NCBI RefSeq assembly: GCF_900169175.1
Contig: NZ_FXZM01000004.1
Span: 124,001 to 188,000, forward strand
Direction of reading: 5' to 3'
DNA: 64,000 bases
From: Brevibacterium jeotgali
GTDB lineage: Bacteria; Actinomycetota; Actinomycetes; Actinomycetales; Brevibacteriaceae
The position numbers were made by a program, and so were the translations under genes. Below, piece by piece: positions 42,361 to 50,469 of the stretch; position 1 is the stretch's first letter; each line of letters begins with the position of its first letter. The notes beneath the pieces are model-generated. The model had not been told where the DNA came from. It saw only the letters and a program-made list of their open reading frames with translations, and did no database searches.

Positions 42361-43092
42361 ATGCACAATGCGAAGTTCTTCGAAGACCGCCGGACACAGG
42401 GCGACCGACTGGCGGACCGGATCGAGGGGCTCATCGCAGACCGGGACCTGAAGCCCGGTGATCTGGTGGCGACCAAGACCGAGCTGCAGGAGTGGTCCGG
42501 CAATGCCCGAGCCACGGTGAACGAGGCCGTGCGGGTCCTCTGCGACCGCGGGCGCCTGGTGGCGCGTCCGGGGCCCGGCGGGGGAGTCTTCGTCGCGAAG
42601 GGCAACCCGCTCGTGACGCTGGGCAGGACTCTTCTCGATGTGGGGGAGCAGTCGGAGCGGATCACGGAGATGATCGCAGTCCGCGACCACCTCGAGTCGA
42701 TGGTCTTCGAGGAGGCGGTGCTGCATCGTCGGGAGTCCGACATCGACGATCTCGCAGTCGCGATGGAGAGGATCCGTGAGGCGCGCGGCGATGCGAGTGC
42801 ATTCCTCGCGAAGATCTGGGACCTCCACGCGCGGATCGCGAGGATCACGCCCAATTCGGTGCTGTCCGACCTCTACCTGGGGCTCCTGGACTCGCTGCGT
42901 GCGAGCGTGGTGGATGTGGCCAACCCGGGGGACGAGCGGAGCGGCGAGTACGTGGATGCTCGGATCGGTGCGCATCAGGCACTGGTGGAAGTGATCACCT
43001 CCGGTGACGAGGCCCGTATCCCGGCGGCGCTCGATGCGCACGCGCTGGGTCAGTACAACGAGGAGCGCGACAACGTCGGGCTGCGCTCCTGA
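42361..43092 (+). CDS. GntR family regulator (FCD type) of the importer operon
   Basis: 243 residues. The winged helix has LADRIEGLIADRDLKPGDLV and ARATVNEAVRVLCDRGRLV. The FCD-like domain follows (RDHLESMVFEEAVLHRR, LWDLHARIARITPNSVLSDL-type helices). It probably represses the divergent ABC/FAH operon and itself through TAATGGTTGTAACCATTA, with the imported compound as inducer. The ATG has no strong ribosome site, so its mRNA may have a weak or unusual start. Confidence 0.85.
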   Translation: MHNAKFFEDRRTQGDRLADRIEGLIADRDLKPGDLVATKTELQEWSGNARATVNEAVRVLCDRGRLVARPGPGGGVFVAKGNPLVTLGRTLLDVGEQSERITEMIAVRDHLESMVFEEAVLHRRESDIDDLAVAMERIREARGDASAFLAKIWDLHARIARITPNSVLSDLYLGLLDSLRASVVDVANPGDERSGEYVDARIGAHQALVEVITSGDEARIPAALDAHALGQYNEERDNVGLRS

Positions 43093-43157
43093 CCACAGCG
43101 TCAGCGGTTCCGCGGCACTCGAAGCCGGTTCGAGGATCGCCCGTGCACGGGACGGGT

Positions 43158-43173
43158 GTCCGAAACCTCGGAC
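43158..43173 (+). promoter_or_regulatory. hut operator upstream of hutI
   Basis: GTCCGAAACCTCGGAC: 6-base arms GTCCGA/TCGGAC around AACC, extended to 7 by an outer T-A. Same arms and spacing as the hutU operator at 31566-31581. A second shared block, GCAGTGTGCGGGTCCC, is at 43245-43260. Confidence 0.65.
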
Positions 43174-43319
43174 ACGCGGCCGCACGCGGCTCTGTCCCGA
43201 CCCGTCCTCCAGCGCACATACTGGCCTGACCACGCCCGCTCGGGGCAGTGTGCGGGTCCCCGCGCCGCGGCGCACGAGGTCCGCTGGCACTGCCCTGCAC
43301 GCAGCCAGGAGGAGCCCCG

Positions 43320-44507
43320 ATGACGACCCGCATCACCGGCATCGCAGAGCTGGTCACGAACGACCCCGCCCACGCCCACCATGCGGACCCCGGTGGCCGG
43401 CTGGGCGTCCTGCACGATGCGGCGCTCATCGTCGACGGCGGTCGCGTCGTCTTCGCGGGCCCCGTCGCCGATGCCCCGTCCGCCTCTTCGGACGACCTCA
43501 CCATCGACGTCGCGGGCCGGTCCGTCATCCCCGGCTTCGTCGACAGTCATAACCACCTGGTCTTCGCCGGCGATCGCACGGAGGAGTTCGCGGCCCGGAT
43601 GTCCGGACAGTCCTATTCCGCCGGCGGCATCCGCACGACCATGACGGCAACGCGTGCGGCCACCGATGACGAGCTCGAGGAGAATCTCGTGCACCTCATC
43701 GATCAGGCGCGACGCCAGGGCACGACGACGCTGGAGATCAAGACCGGCTACGGCCTCACCGTCGAGGACGAGCTGCGAGCACTGCAGATCATCGCCCGCC
43801 ACTCCGACGAGTCCACTCTGCTCGCTGCGCACATCGTCCCGCCCGAGTACGCGGACGACCCGGACGGCTACGTCGATCTCATCGTGGACGAGGTCATCCC
43901 GCGGGCCACCACGGCGAAGTGGATCGATGTCTTCTGCGACCGCGGAGCGTTCACCCCCGAACAGACGGAGCGCATCCTCGCCGCGGGGAAGACCGCGGGG
44001 CTCACGCCCCGCGTCCACGCGAACCAGCTCCAGCACGGGGAGGGACTCCAGCTCGCCGCGCGCACCGGCTGCGCCTCCGCCGACCATGCGACCCACGCGA
44101 CCGACGAGGATCTCGCCGCTCTCGCAGCCGCCGGCACCGTCGCGACTCTGCTGCCGGGAGCCGAGTTCTCCACTCGGGCCGTCTATCCGGACGCCCGCCG
44201 GTTCCTCGCGGCCGGAGTGGACCTCGCGCTGGCCACCGACTGCAATCCCGGGTCGAGCTTCACGAACTCCATGCCGTTCTGCCTCGCCGTGGCCGTCCGC
44301 GACATGCACTTCACGCCCGCGCAGGCACTCCACGCCGCGACGGCGGGAGGCGCGCGCGCACTCCACCGCACGGACGTCGGCCACCTGGCCCCGGGCGCCC
44401 GGGCAGACTTCGCGATCCTCGACGCTCCGTCCTACGTGCAGCTGATGTACCGGCCCGGGGTCCCGCTGGTGCAGCGCGTCTTCCTCGCGGGCGAGGACGC
44501 GCACTGA
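43320..44507 (+). CDS. hutI: Imidazolonepropionase
   Basis: 395 residues, amidohydrolase fold. Opens imidazolonepropionate to N-formimidoyl-glutamate (third hut step). Metal ligands: HxH in DSHNHLVFAG, His in AAHIVPPEY, His in RVHANQ and Asp in ATDCNPGSS. GVDLALATDCNPGSSFTNSM is a strong family signature. ATG 43320 follows AGGAGGAG. It starts the second hut operon. Confidence 0.95.
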   Translation: MTTRITGIAELVTNDPAHAHHADPGGRLGVLHDAALIVDGGRVVFAGPVADAPSASSDDLTIDVAGRSVIPGFVDSHNHLVFAGDRTEEFAARMSGQSYSAGGIRTTMTATRAATDDELEENLVHLIDQARRQGTTTLEIKTGYGLTVEDELRALQIIARHSDESTLLAAHIVPPEYADDPDGYVDLIVDEVIPRATTAKWIDVFCDRGAFTPEQTERILAAGKTAGLTPRVHANQLQHGEGLQLAARTGCASADHATHATDEDLAALAAAGTVATLLPGAEFSTRAVYPDARRFLAAGVDLALATDCNPGSSFTNSMPFCLAVAVRDMHFTPAQALHAATAGGARALHRTDVGHLAPGARADFAILDAPSYVQLMYRPGVPLVQRVFLAGEDAH

Positions 44508-44665
44508 GCCCGCTGCACGACTCCGCCGCGCTCCCGCCGAGCTCCCGTCGCACGACCTCGCCCGCACCCCTCCCGTTCCGCGTCCACATGGGCGACGATG
44601 GACCTGAGGGCATCCAGCCGGCCCCGGCCGGCGATCACCGTTCCGTCCCGCAGCAAGGAGGCCCC

Positions 44666-46483
44666 ATGACCGACACCCCCATCGACCGCACCCGCGCCGT
44701 CGACGGGCCCGAAGCACCGGCCCACGACCTGACTGCCCCTCGCGATCAGTCTGCCTCTCGCGACCGGACGGCGATCCGGACTCCGACGCCCGTCGCGCTC
44801 GATCCCGAGGCGCTGAGCTTCGCGGACGTCGTCGCCGTCGCACGCCACGGCGCACGGGTCACGATCCCCACGGCCGTGCGGGACTCCGTCGCCGAGGTCC
44901 GGGCCGCGGTCGACGCCCTCGCCACCGCGGACCGCCCGGTCTACGGCGTCTCCACCGGGTTCGGCGCGCTCGCCCAGCGCCACATCCCCCACGACCTGCG
45001 CACGCGGCTGCAGAAGTCGCTCATCCGCTCGCATGCCGCCGGCGTCGGCACACCCGTCGAGCCCGAGGTCGTCCGCGCTCTCATGCTCCTGCGCGCCCGC
45101 ACCCTCGCGACCGGTCGCACCGGTGTGCGCACGGAGACGTTCGAGTCCTACGTCGCTCTGCTCAACGCGGGGATCACCCCCGTGGTCCACGAGTACGGGT
45201 CGCTGGGCTGCTCGGGGGACCTCGCGCCCCTGTCCGCCTGCGCGCTGGTCCTCATGGGTGAGGGGGAGGTCCACGGGCCGCTGGCCGACGACGGCACCCC
45301 CACTGCGCCGGTCCAGGCCGCTGAAGCTCTCGCCGAGGCCGGGATCGATCCCGTCGAACTGCGCGAGAAGGAGGGGCTCGCGCTGGTCAACGGCACCGAC
45401 GGGATGCTCGGCATGCTGATCCTCGCCCTGCATGACGTCGACGTCGTCCTCACGACGGTCGACGTCACCGCCGCCATGAGCGTCGAAGGTCTGCTCGGCA
45501 CGGACCGCGTCTTCCGACCGGATCTCCACCACCCGCTGCGCCCGCATCCGGGACAGGCGGAGGCCGCGGCGAACATGGTCACGACGCTCACGGGCTCCGG
45601 CATCGTCGCGAGCCACCGCGACTCGACGCACCTCGTCCAGGACGCGTATTCCCTGCGCTGCGCCCCGCAGGTCAACGGAGCGGCTCGTGACGCGGTCTCC
45701 TTCGCGGCGCAGACGGCCTCCCGCGAACTGCGCGCGGCGATCGACAACCCCGTCGTCCTGCCCGACGGCACGGTCTCCTCCAACGGGAACTTCCACGGCG
45801 CCCCGCTGGCCTACGCGCTGGATCTCCTGGCGATCGTGCTGGCCGACGTCGCCTCGATGGCGGAGCGCCGCACCGACCGCTTCATGGACACGTCCCGCAG
45901 CCAGGACCTGAACCCGTTCCTCGCGGACGACCCCGGCGTGGACTCCGGACTCATGATCGCCCACTACACGCAGGCCGGCGCCGTCTCGGAGATGAAGCGC
46001 CTCGCCGCGCCCGCCAGCGTCGACTCCATCCCCTCATCGGCGATGCAGGAGGATCACGTGTCCATGGGATGGGCCGCAGCCCGCAAGCTGCGTCGCTCCG
46101 TCGACGCGTTCGCGAACGTGGTGGGGATCGAGCTGTACGCGGCCTCCCGCGGAGTGGAGCTGCGCGAGGCCGCGCCGTCGCCCGTCTCCTCTGCTGTGCT
46201 CGAGTGCCTGCGGCCTGAGGTCCCCGGCCCGGGCCCGGATCGCTTCCTCAGTCCGGAGCTCGAGGCGACGATCGCGCTGGTCCGGTCCGGTGAGGTCCTC
46301 GCCGCCGCAGACTCCGCCGCCCACCTCGTGCGCGTGCTCCCCGAGTTCGCGGCGTCAGAACCCGCCGAACCCGATGAGCGTGCCGACCCGGCCGACCCGG
46401 CCGACCCGGCCGACCCGGCCGACCCGGCCGACCCGGCCGACCCCGCCGACCCCGCCGCTGCCGGGGCCCCGACCGCTCTCTGA
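44666..46483 (+). CDS. hutH: Histidine ammonia-lyase with CSG motif and repeat tail
   Basis: 605 residues against about 510 normally, with extra head (about 50) and tail (about 45). It deaminates histidine to urocanate. The MIO cofactor region reads GSLGCSGDLAPLSA, where Cys 182-Ser-Gly replaces the Ala-Ser-Gly usually quoted. Other signatures fit: YGVSTGFGALA, LVQDAYSLRCAPQ and NGNFHGAPLAYALD. The tail encodes (DPA)8 from a 9-base repeat. AAGGAGGCCCC precedes ATG 44666; 158 bases separate it from hutI with no clear promoter. First hut enzyme, but second gene in the operon. Confidence 0.9.
   Translation: MTDTPIDRTRAVDGPEAPAHDLTAPRDQSASRDRTAIRTPTPVALDPEALSFADVVAVARHGARVTIPTAVRDSVAEVRAAVDALATADRPVYGVSTGFGALAQRHIPHDLRTRLQKSLIRSHAAGVGTPVEPEVVRALMLLRARTLATGRTGVRTETFESYVALLNAGITPVVHEYGSLGCSGDLAPLSACALVLMGEGEVHGPLADDGTPTAPVQAAEALAEAGIDPVELREKEGLALVNGTDGMLGMLILALHDVDVVLTTVDVTAAMSVEGLLGTDRVFRPDLHHPLRPHPGQAEAAANMVTTLTGSGIVASHRDSTHLVQDAYSLRCAPQVNGAARDAVSFAAQTASRELRAAIDNPVVLPDGTVSSNGNFHGAPLAYALDLLAIVLADVASMAERRTDRFMDTSRSQDLNPFLADDPGVDSGLMIAHYTQAGAVSEMKRLAAPASVDSIPSSAMQEDHVSMGWAAARKLRRSVDAFANVVGIELYAASRGVELREAAPSPVSSAVLECLRPEVPGPGPDRFLSPELEATIALVRSGEVLAAADSAAHLVRVLPEFAASEPAEPDERADPADPADPADPADPADPADPADPAAAGAPTAL
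46382..46453 (+). repeat. 9-bp tandem repeat in the hutH tail
   Basis: Eight units of GCCGACCCG (six perfect, the last two ending C) encode a run of Ala-Asp-Pro at the C-terminus. Unit changes keep the frame. Confidence 0.95.
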
Positions 46484-46492
46484 GGCCCATCG

Positions 46493-46555
46493 ACCTGCAC
46501 ACCCACTGACCCGCACACCCACTGGCCCGCTCACCCACTGACCTGCACACCCGCT
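46493..46555 (+). repeat. 16-bp tandem repeat between hutH and the amidohydrolase gene
   Basis: Almost four units of ACCTGCACACCCACTG (46493-46508, 46509-46524, 46525-46540, partial to 46555). It fills most of the 96-base gap after hutH. Confidence 0.9.
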
Positions 46556-46579
46556 TCATCGGACTGGAGGAGGATCACC

Positions 46580-47848
46580 ATGACGGACGTCGTCTCCCTG
46601 CTGGCACAGATCAAGGACACCGGCCGAGACCCGCGAGGTTCCGGCTACCTGCGCCCCGGCTTCAGTCGCGTGGAGCGCGATCTGCGCGCATGGTTCGTCG
46701 CGGAAGCGGAGGCCCGCGGCCTCGACGTGGAGGTCGACCACAACGGCATCACGTGGGCGTGGGCGACGCCGCCGGGCGAGAACGCGGTCGTGACCGGTTC
46801 CCACCTGGACTCGGTGCCCGGGGGCGGTGAGTTCGACGGACCGCTGGGTGTGGCCTCGGCGCTTGCTGCCGTCGACGAGCTCACAGAGTCGGGACGGCTC
46901 GCACGCGCGGGCAGACCGCTGGCGATCGCGGTGTTCCCGGAGGAGGAGGGATCCCGGTTCGGCCTCTCCTGCCTGGGGTCGCGCCTGCTCACGGGGGCTG
47001 TGGGGCCGAAGCGAGCGCTCGCGATGACCGACGATCGCGGGGACACGTTCGCAGAGGTCCTCACCCGCCACGGCCTGGATCCCGAGCGGGTCGGCAGAGA
47101 CGACGAGCGATTGAGCCGCATCGGCTCGTTCCTCGAACTGCACGTCGAGCAGGGCGTGGGGCTGATCAACACGGATCAGCCGGTCGCGGTGGGATCGTCG
47201 ATCCTCGGGCACGGCCGCTGGCACGTCCGCTTCGAGGGGCAGGGCAATCACGCGGGCACGACCCCCATGGCACGCCGAGCGGACCCGGTCGTCGCTGCGG
47301 CACGCACCATCGGAGACATCCCGACGATCGTCAGCCGCTTCGACGGGGCGGTGGCCACGGTCGGCCGCACGCGGGTGCACCCGGGCGGGACGAACGTCAT
47401 CGCCTCCGCCATGGACGTGTGGCTGGACATTCGTCACCCCGACGACGAGGTCGTCCAGGAGGTCCTCGAGGAGATCGCGGCGCGGGCCCGCGACCGAGCC
47501 TCCGGCGCCGGATACCGGAACCAGGAGGTCACGCTCACCGTCGACCAGGAGTCGTACTCGCCGACGACCCACTTCCACGCAGACTTCACCCGGCGGCTGT
47601 CCGCGCTCCTGCCGGAGGCTCCGGCGCAGTCGACGGGAGCCGGCCACGACGCGGCCATCCTCGCCGCGCACGTGCCGTCCGCCATGCTGTTCGTCCGCAA
47701 CCCCACCGGTGTGTCCCATGCGGCGGAGGAGGCCTGCGAGGACGACGACGCCCGCGCAGGCGTGCGCAGGCTCGCCGACGCGCTCGCGATGGAACTGGGA
47801 GTGGAGGAATCGGCGACCGGAGATCCGGGAGCGGAGGACCGGCCGTGA
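46580..47848 (+). CDS. M20/allantoate-amidohydrolase family enzyme, candidate formylglutamate deformylase
   Basis: 422 residues, Zn peptidase M20 family (allantoate amidohydrolase/N-carbamoyl-amino-acid hydrolase group). Ligands and catalytic residues: GSHLDSVPGGGEFDGPLG (His, Asp), FPEEEGSRFG (Glu pair), LELHVEQG, GNHAGTTPM and a late His in GVSHAAEEA. GGAGGAGG precedes the ATG. No hutG-type deformylase is seen in the window, and HutF (overlapping next gene) makes N-formylglutamate, so this enzyme most likely releases formate from it. That function is inferred from neighbours, not proven by a diagnostic motif. Confidence 0.75.
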   Translation: MTDVVSLLAQIKDTGRDPRGSGYLRPGFSRVERDLRAWFVAEAEARGLDVEVDHNGITWAWATPPGENAVVTGSHLDSVPGGGEFDGPLGVASALAAVDELTESGRLARAGRPLAIAVFPEEEGSRFGLSCLGSRLLTGAVGPKRALAMTDDRGDTFAEVLTRHGLDPERVGRDDERLSRIGSFLELHVEQGVGLINTDQPVAVGSSILGHGRWHVRFEGQGNHAGTTPMARRADPVVAAARTIGDIPTIVSRFDGAVATVGRTRVHPGGTNVIASAMDVWLDIRHPDDEVVQEVLEEIAARARDRASGAGYRNQEVTLTVDQESYSPTTHFHADFTRRLSALLPEAPAQSTGAGHDAAILAAHVPSAMLFVRNPTGVSHAAEEACEDDDARAGVRRLADALAMELGVEESATGDPGAEDRP

Positions 47849-49527
47849 CGTCGGCACGGCCTGCGACCTCGGCGACGGGGGAGGCCGCGGTGCCGGCCGG
47901 GGTCTCGGACCCAGCCGGAGACTCGGACCCAGCCGGAGACTCGGTGGCGGCCGGGGCCGCGAACTTCTGGTGCGAGCGCGCCTGGGTGGACGGCGCCGTC
48001 CGTGACGGTGTGCTGCTGCGAACAGACGAGGCGGGCGTCCTCTCCGAGGTGCGGGTCGGGGTCACCGCCGCCGAGGTCGCAGCCGAGTCTCCGGACCGAG
48101 CCGCTCCCGATGGGAGGACAGGTGCGCCCGCAGCCGCAGCCGCGCCCGCGCCCCTCCAGCACCTGTCCGGGATCGCGTTCCCCGGTGGGGTGAACGCGCA
48201 CTCCCACGCGTTCCACCGGATGCTGCGGGGGCGCACCCACGCAGACGGGGGAACCTTCTGGACGTGGCGCGAGGTCATGTACGACGTGGCGCGGCGACTC
48301 ACCCCGGAGTCATATCGAGTGGTGGCGCGGGCCGTGTTCGCGGAGATGCTCGCGGGCGGGTGGACCAGTGTGGGCGAGTTCCACTACGTCCATCACGCAC
48401 CTGACGGCGAGCCGTACGGGCACGCGGATGGAATCGCAGGGGAAGCGGAGGCGGACCGCGCGGCGGACACAGCGGAAGCGGGAGTCGCTCCGCCTGCGGG
48501 TGCACACGCGATGGAGCTGGCGCTCGCGGCTGCGGCAGAGGACGTCGGCATCCGCCTGCGCCTCCTCGACACCTGCTATCTCACCGGGACGATCGGGGAG
48601 GAGCTGTCGGAGGAGCAGGCGCGGTTCGGCGACGGCGACATCGAGGGCTACCTCCGCAGGCACGCAGCCCTCGCCCGCATGCTCGCGGCGCGCTCCTCCT
48701 CCGCGCGAGGGACGGGGTGCTGGTCCGACGGACGGGCGACTGCGGGTGTCCCTCGGACCAGCACCCCGTCCCTCGCGGGCGAGGGTGCGCGGCTCGTCAC
48801 GCTGGGGGCCGCGATCCACTCCGTGCGAGCCGTTCCCGCGGCGGACATCGCCCGCTTCCACGAACTCGACGGGCCCGTCCACATCCACCTGTCCGAGCAG
48901 CCCGCGGAGAACGAGACCTGCCTCGCGGCCCACGGCCGCACGCCCACCGGGGTGCTCGAAGGCGCCGGCGTCCTGGGCCCCGCCCTGTCGCCCGTGCACG
49001 CCACACACCTGACGGACGAGGACATCGCGGCGCTGGGTGCAGCGGGCACGACGATCGTCATGTGCCCCACCACGGAGGCGGACCTGGCGGACGGGATCGG
49101 CCCGGCGCTCGACCTCGCGCACGCGGGAGCGACGATCGCCCTGGGCTCCGACCAGCATGTGGTGCTCGACGCTCTGCGGGAGCTGCAGGGACTCGAAGCG
49201 GGAGCACGGCTGCGCTCCGGGCAGCGCGGACGCTTCGCCCCAGCCCAGCTGGTCGACGCGATGACGACGGGAGGCGCACGCAGCCTGGATCTGCCAGCAG
49301 GGTCGTTCGAGGTGGGCCGCGTGTGCGACCTCTTCGCGGTGGACCCTGCGAGCCCTCGGACGTGCGGGTCGGTGGCGGAGCAGGTGGTGCTGGCGGGGAC
49401 CGCGGCGGACGTGCACACCGTCGTCACCGCCGGGCGGGTGCGGGTGCGCGATGGCCGGCACACGACGCTGGGCGGCATCGGCGCGCTCTACCGCGACGCA
49501 TACGCCGCACTGGGGCTGGATACATGA
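47845..49527 (+). CDS. hutF: Formimidoylglutamate deiminase with in-frame palindrome insertion
   Basis: 560 residues, about 100 longer than typical HutF. Amidohydrolase ligands: HxH in VNAHSHAFHR, His in HIHLSEQPAE, His in PVHATHLT and Asp in LGSDQHVV. It converts N-formimidoylglutamate to N-formylglutamate and ammonia. GTG 47845 overlaps the upstream stop as GTGA, with GGAGGACC before it. The extra length is an Ala/Gly/Asp-rich head plus an insert at about residues 284-316, after ALARMLAARS and before the conserved LGAAIHSVRAVP, where a 74-bp palindrome (48704-48777) is translated in frame. Reading frame is intact. Confidence 0.9.
   Translation: MTSARPATSATGEAAVPAGVSDPAGDSDPAGDSVAAGAANFWCERAWVDGAVRDGVLLRTDEAGVLSEVRVGVTAAEVAAESPDRAAPDGRTGAPAAAAAPAPLQHLSGIAFPGGVNAHSHAFHRMLRGRTHADGGTFWTWREVMYDVARRLTPESYRVVARAVFAEMLAGGWTSVGEFHYVHHAPDGEPYGHADGIAGEAEADRAADTAEAGVAPPAGAHAMELALAAAAEDVGIRLRLLDTCYLTGTIGEELSEEQARFGDGDIEGYLRRHAALARMLAARSSSARGTGCWSDGRATAGVPRTSTPSLAGEGARLVTLGAAIHSVRAVPAADIARFHELDGPVHIHLSEQPAENETCLAAHGRTPTGVLEGAGVLGPALSPVHATHLTDEDIAALGAAGTTIVMCPTTEADLADGIGPALDLAHAGATIALGSDQHVVLDALRELQGLEAGARLRSGQRGRFAPAQLVDAMTTGGARSLDLPAGSFEVGRVCDLFAVDPASPRTCGSVAEQVVLAGTAADVHTVVTAGRVRVRDGRHTTLGGIGALYRDAYAALGLDT
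48704..48777. repeat. 74-bp palindromic element inside hutF
   Basis: 25-bp perfect arms (48704-48728 and 48753-48777; left arm starts CGCGAGGGACGGGGTGC and ends TGGTCCGA) with a 24-base loop. No second copy was noticed in the window. It lies in a variable spot of the protein between conserved blocks. Confidence 0.9.
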
Positions 49528-50279
49528 GTGCCGAGGTCCCGGCGCTGCGCCGCGGCATCGCGATCCTGCGCCAGCTGTCCGCCTCGAACCGCGCAGTGAG
49601 CGCCGGGACGCTCGTGCGGCTGCTCGGGCTGCCGCGGTCCACGGTGTATGACCTGCTGGGCGTGCTCGAGGAGCTCGGCATGGTCCAGCGGGTCGAGGCC
49701 GGCTATGTCCTGGGCCCGGGCGTCCACGAGCTGGGGGCCTCGTACCTGCGGACGAACCCGCTGCAGAATCTCGCAGCACCGCTGGTGCGGCAGCTCGCGG
49801 AGGACACCGGCGGCACCGCGCAGCTGGCTGTCCTGCGCGGGTGGGAGACGGTGTATCTGCTGAAGGAGAGCTCGCCGAGGTCATTGGCGCTCATTACCGC
49901 GGCGGGTGTGCGGCTGCCCGGCTACCTCACGGCCACGGGGCGCGCGATCATGGCGCATCTGCCCAAGCCGGAGCTGCTGGCCGCGCTGCAGGGCGAGACC
50001 GAGTTCGTCAATCGGACGGGGCGGGGGCCGCGGATGCTCTCGCAGCTGAGTGCCGAGCTGTCACTGACCCGTCGGCGCGGGTACGCGCAGGAGGACGGCG
50101 AGGTCACGCCCGGCGTCCGAACCATCGCGGCGGCCGTGTTCGATGTGCTGGAGAGGCCCATCGCAGCGATCGGGGTCAGCGTGGCGGACCCGGCGGATGA
50201 GGCATCGGCGGCTGGTGCGCCGACGACTGTCGAGCCGGTGCACCGGACCGCAGCGGCCCTCACCGCACGACTGCGATGA
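49524..50279 (+). CDS. IclR family regulator, likely hut regulator
   Basis: 251 residues: winged helix at about 8-70 (ALRRGIAILRQLSASNRAVS, LLGLPRSTVYDLLGVLEELG), then the IclR effector domain (LITAAGVRLPGYLTATGRAI and GYAQEDGEVTPGVRTIAAAV are typical). Its ATG overlaps the hutF stop as ATGA. As the last gene of the hut operon it is the best candidate to bind GTCCGA-N4-TCGGAC before hutU and hutI, sensing urocanate or another intermediate. Confidence 0.85.
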   Translation: MSAEVPALRRGIAILRQLSASNRAVSAGTLVRLLGLPRSTVYDLLGVLEELGMVQRVEAGYVLGPGVHELGASYLRTNPLQNLAAPLVRQLAEDTGGTAQLAVLRGWETVYLLKESSPRSLALITAAGVRLPGYLTATGRAIMAHLPKPELLAALQGETEFVNRTGRGPRMLSQLSAELSLTRRRGYAQEDGEVTPGVRTIAAAVFDVLERPIAAIGVSVADPADEASAAGAPTTVEPVHRTAAALTARLR

Positions 50280-50290
50280 GGGCCTGGGCC

Positions 50291-50410
50291 GGGACAGAGC
50301 TGGGACAGGACAGTACCGAGGCGGGGCAGACCTGACGCGGGACAGATACGTGGCCGGGACAGAGCTGGGCTGGGACAGAGCTGGGTTGGGACAGTGCCGA
50401 GGCGGGACAG
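50291..50410 (+). repeat. Interspersed direct repeats after the hut operon
   Basis: GGGACAGAGCTGGG occurs three times (50291-50304, 50356-50369, 50372-50385). A second unit, GGACAGTACCGAGGCGGGGC-like, occurs twice (50308-50329 and 50389-50410, two mismatches). They fill the gap between the convergent regulator and HdeD-like genes. No coding potential seen. Confidence 0.8.
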
Positions 50411-50469
50411 TGTGGTTCGCCGAGGCGGACGACCGATCTGCGTCGGATCGAGGAGTGCAGGACCGCGGC

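Noticed and set aside
46382..46555. CRISPR-like repeat array at the hutH end
   Set aside because: Units are contiguous 9- and 16-base repeats with no spacers, and no cas genes are nearby.
48723..48758. GTCCGA and TCGGAC in the hutF palindrome as a third hut operator
   Set aside because: The half-sites are 24 bases apart rather than 4 and are simply part of the longer perfect arms.
48704..48777. hutF palindrome as an assembly error or a transcription terminator
   Set aside because: The reading frame stays open on both sides and conserved HutF motifs follow, so an in-frame insertion is the better reading; a terminator inside the gene would block the motifs after it. An assembly artefact cannot be fully excluded without reads.
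50291..50410. Repeat-rich gap as an origin or iteron array
   Set aside because: Repeats are GC-rich, irregularly spaced and not near replication genes; slippage-type expansion is simpler.
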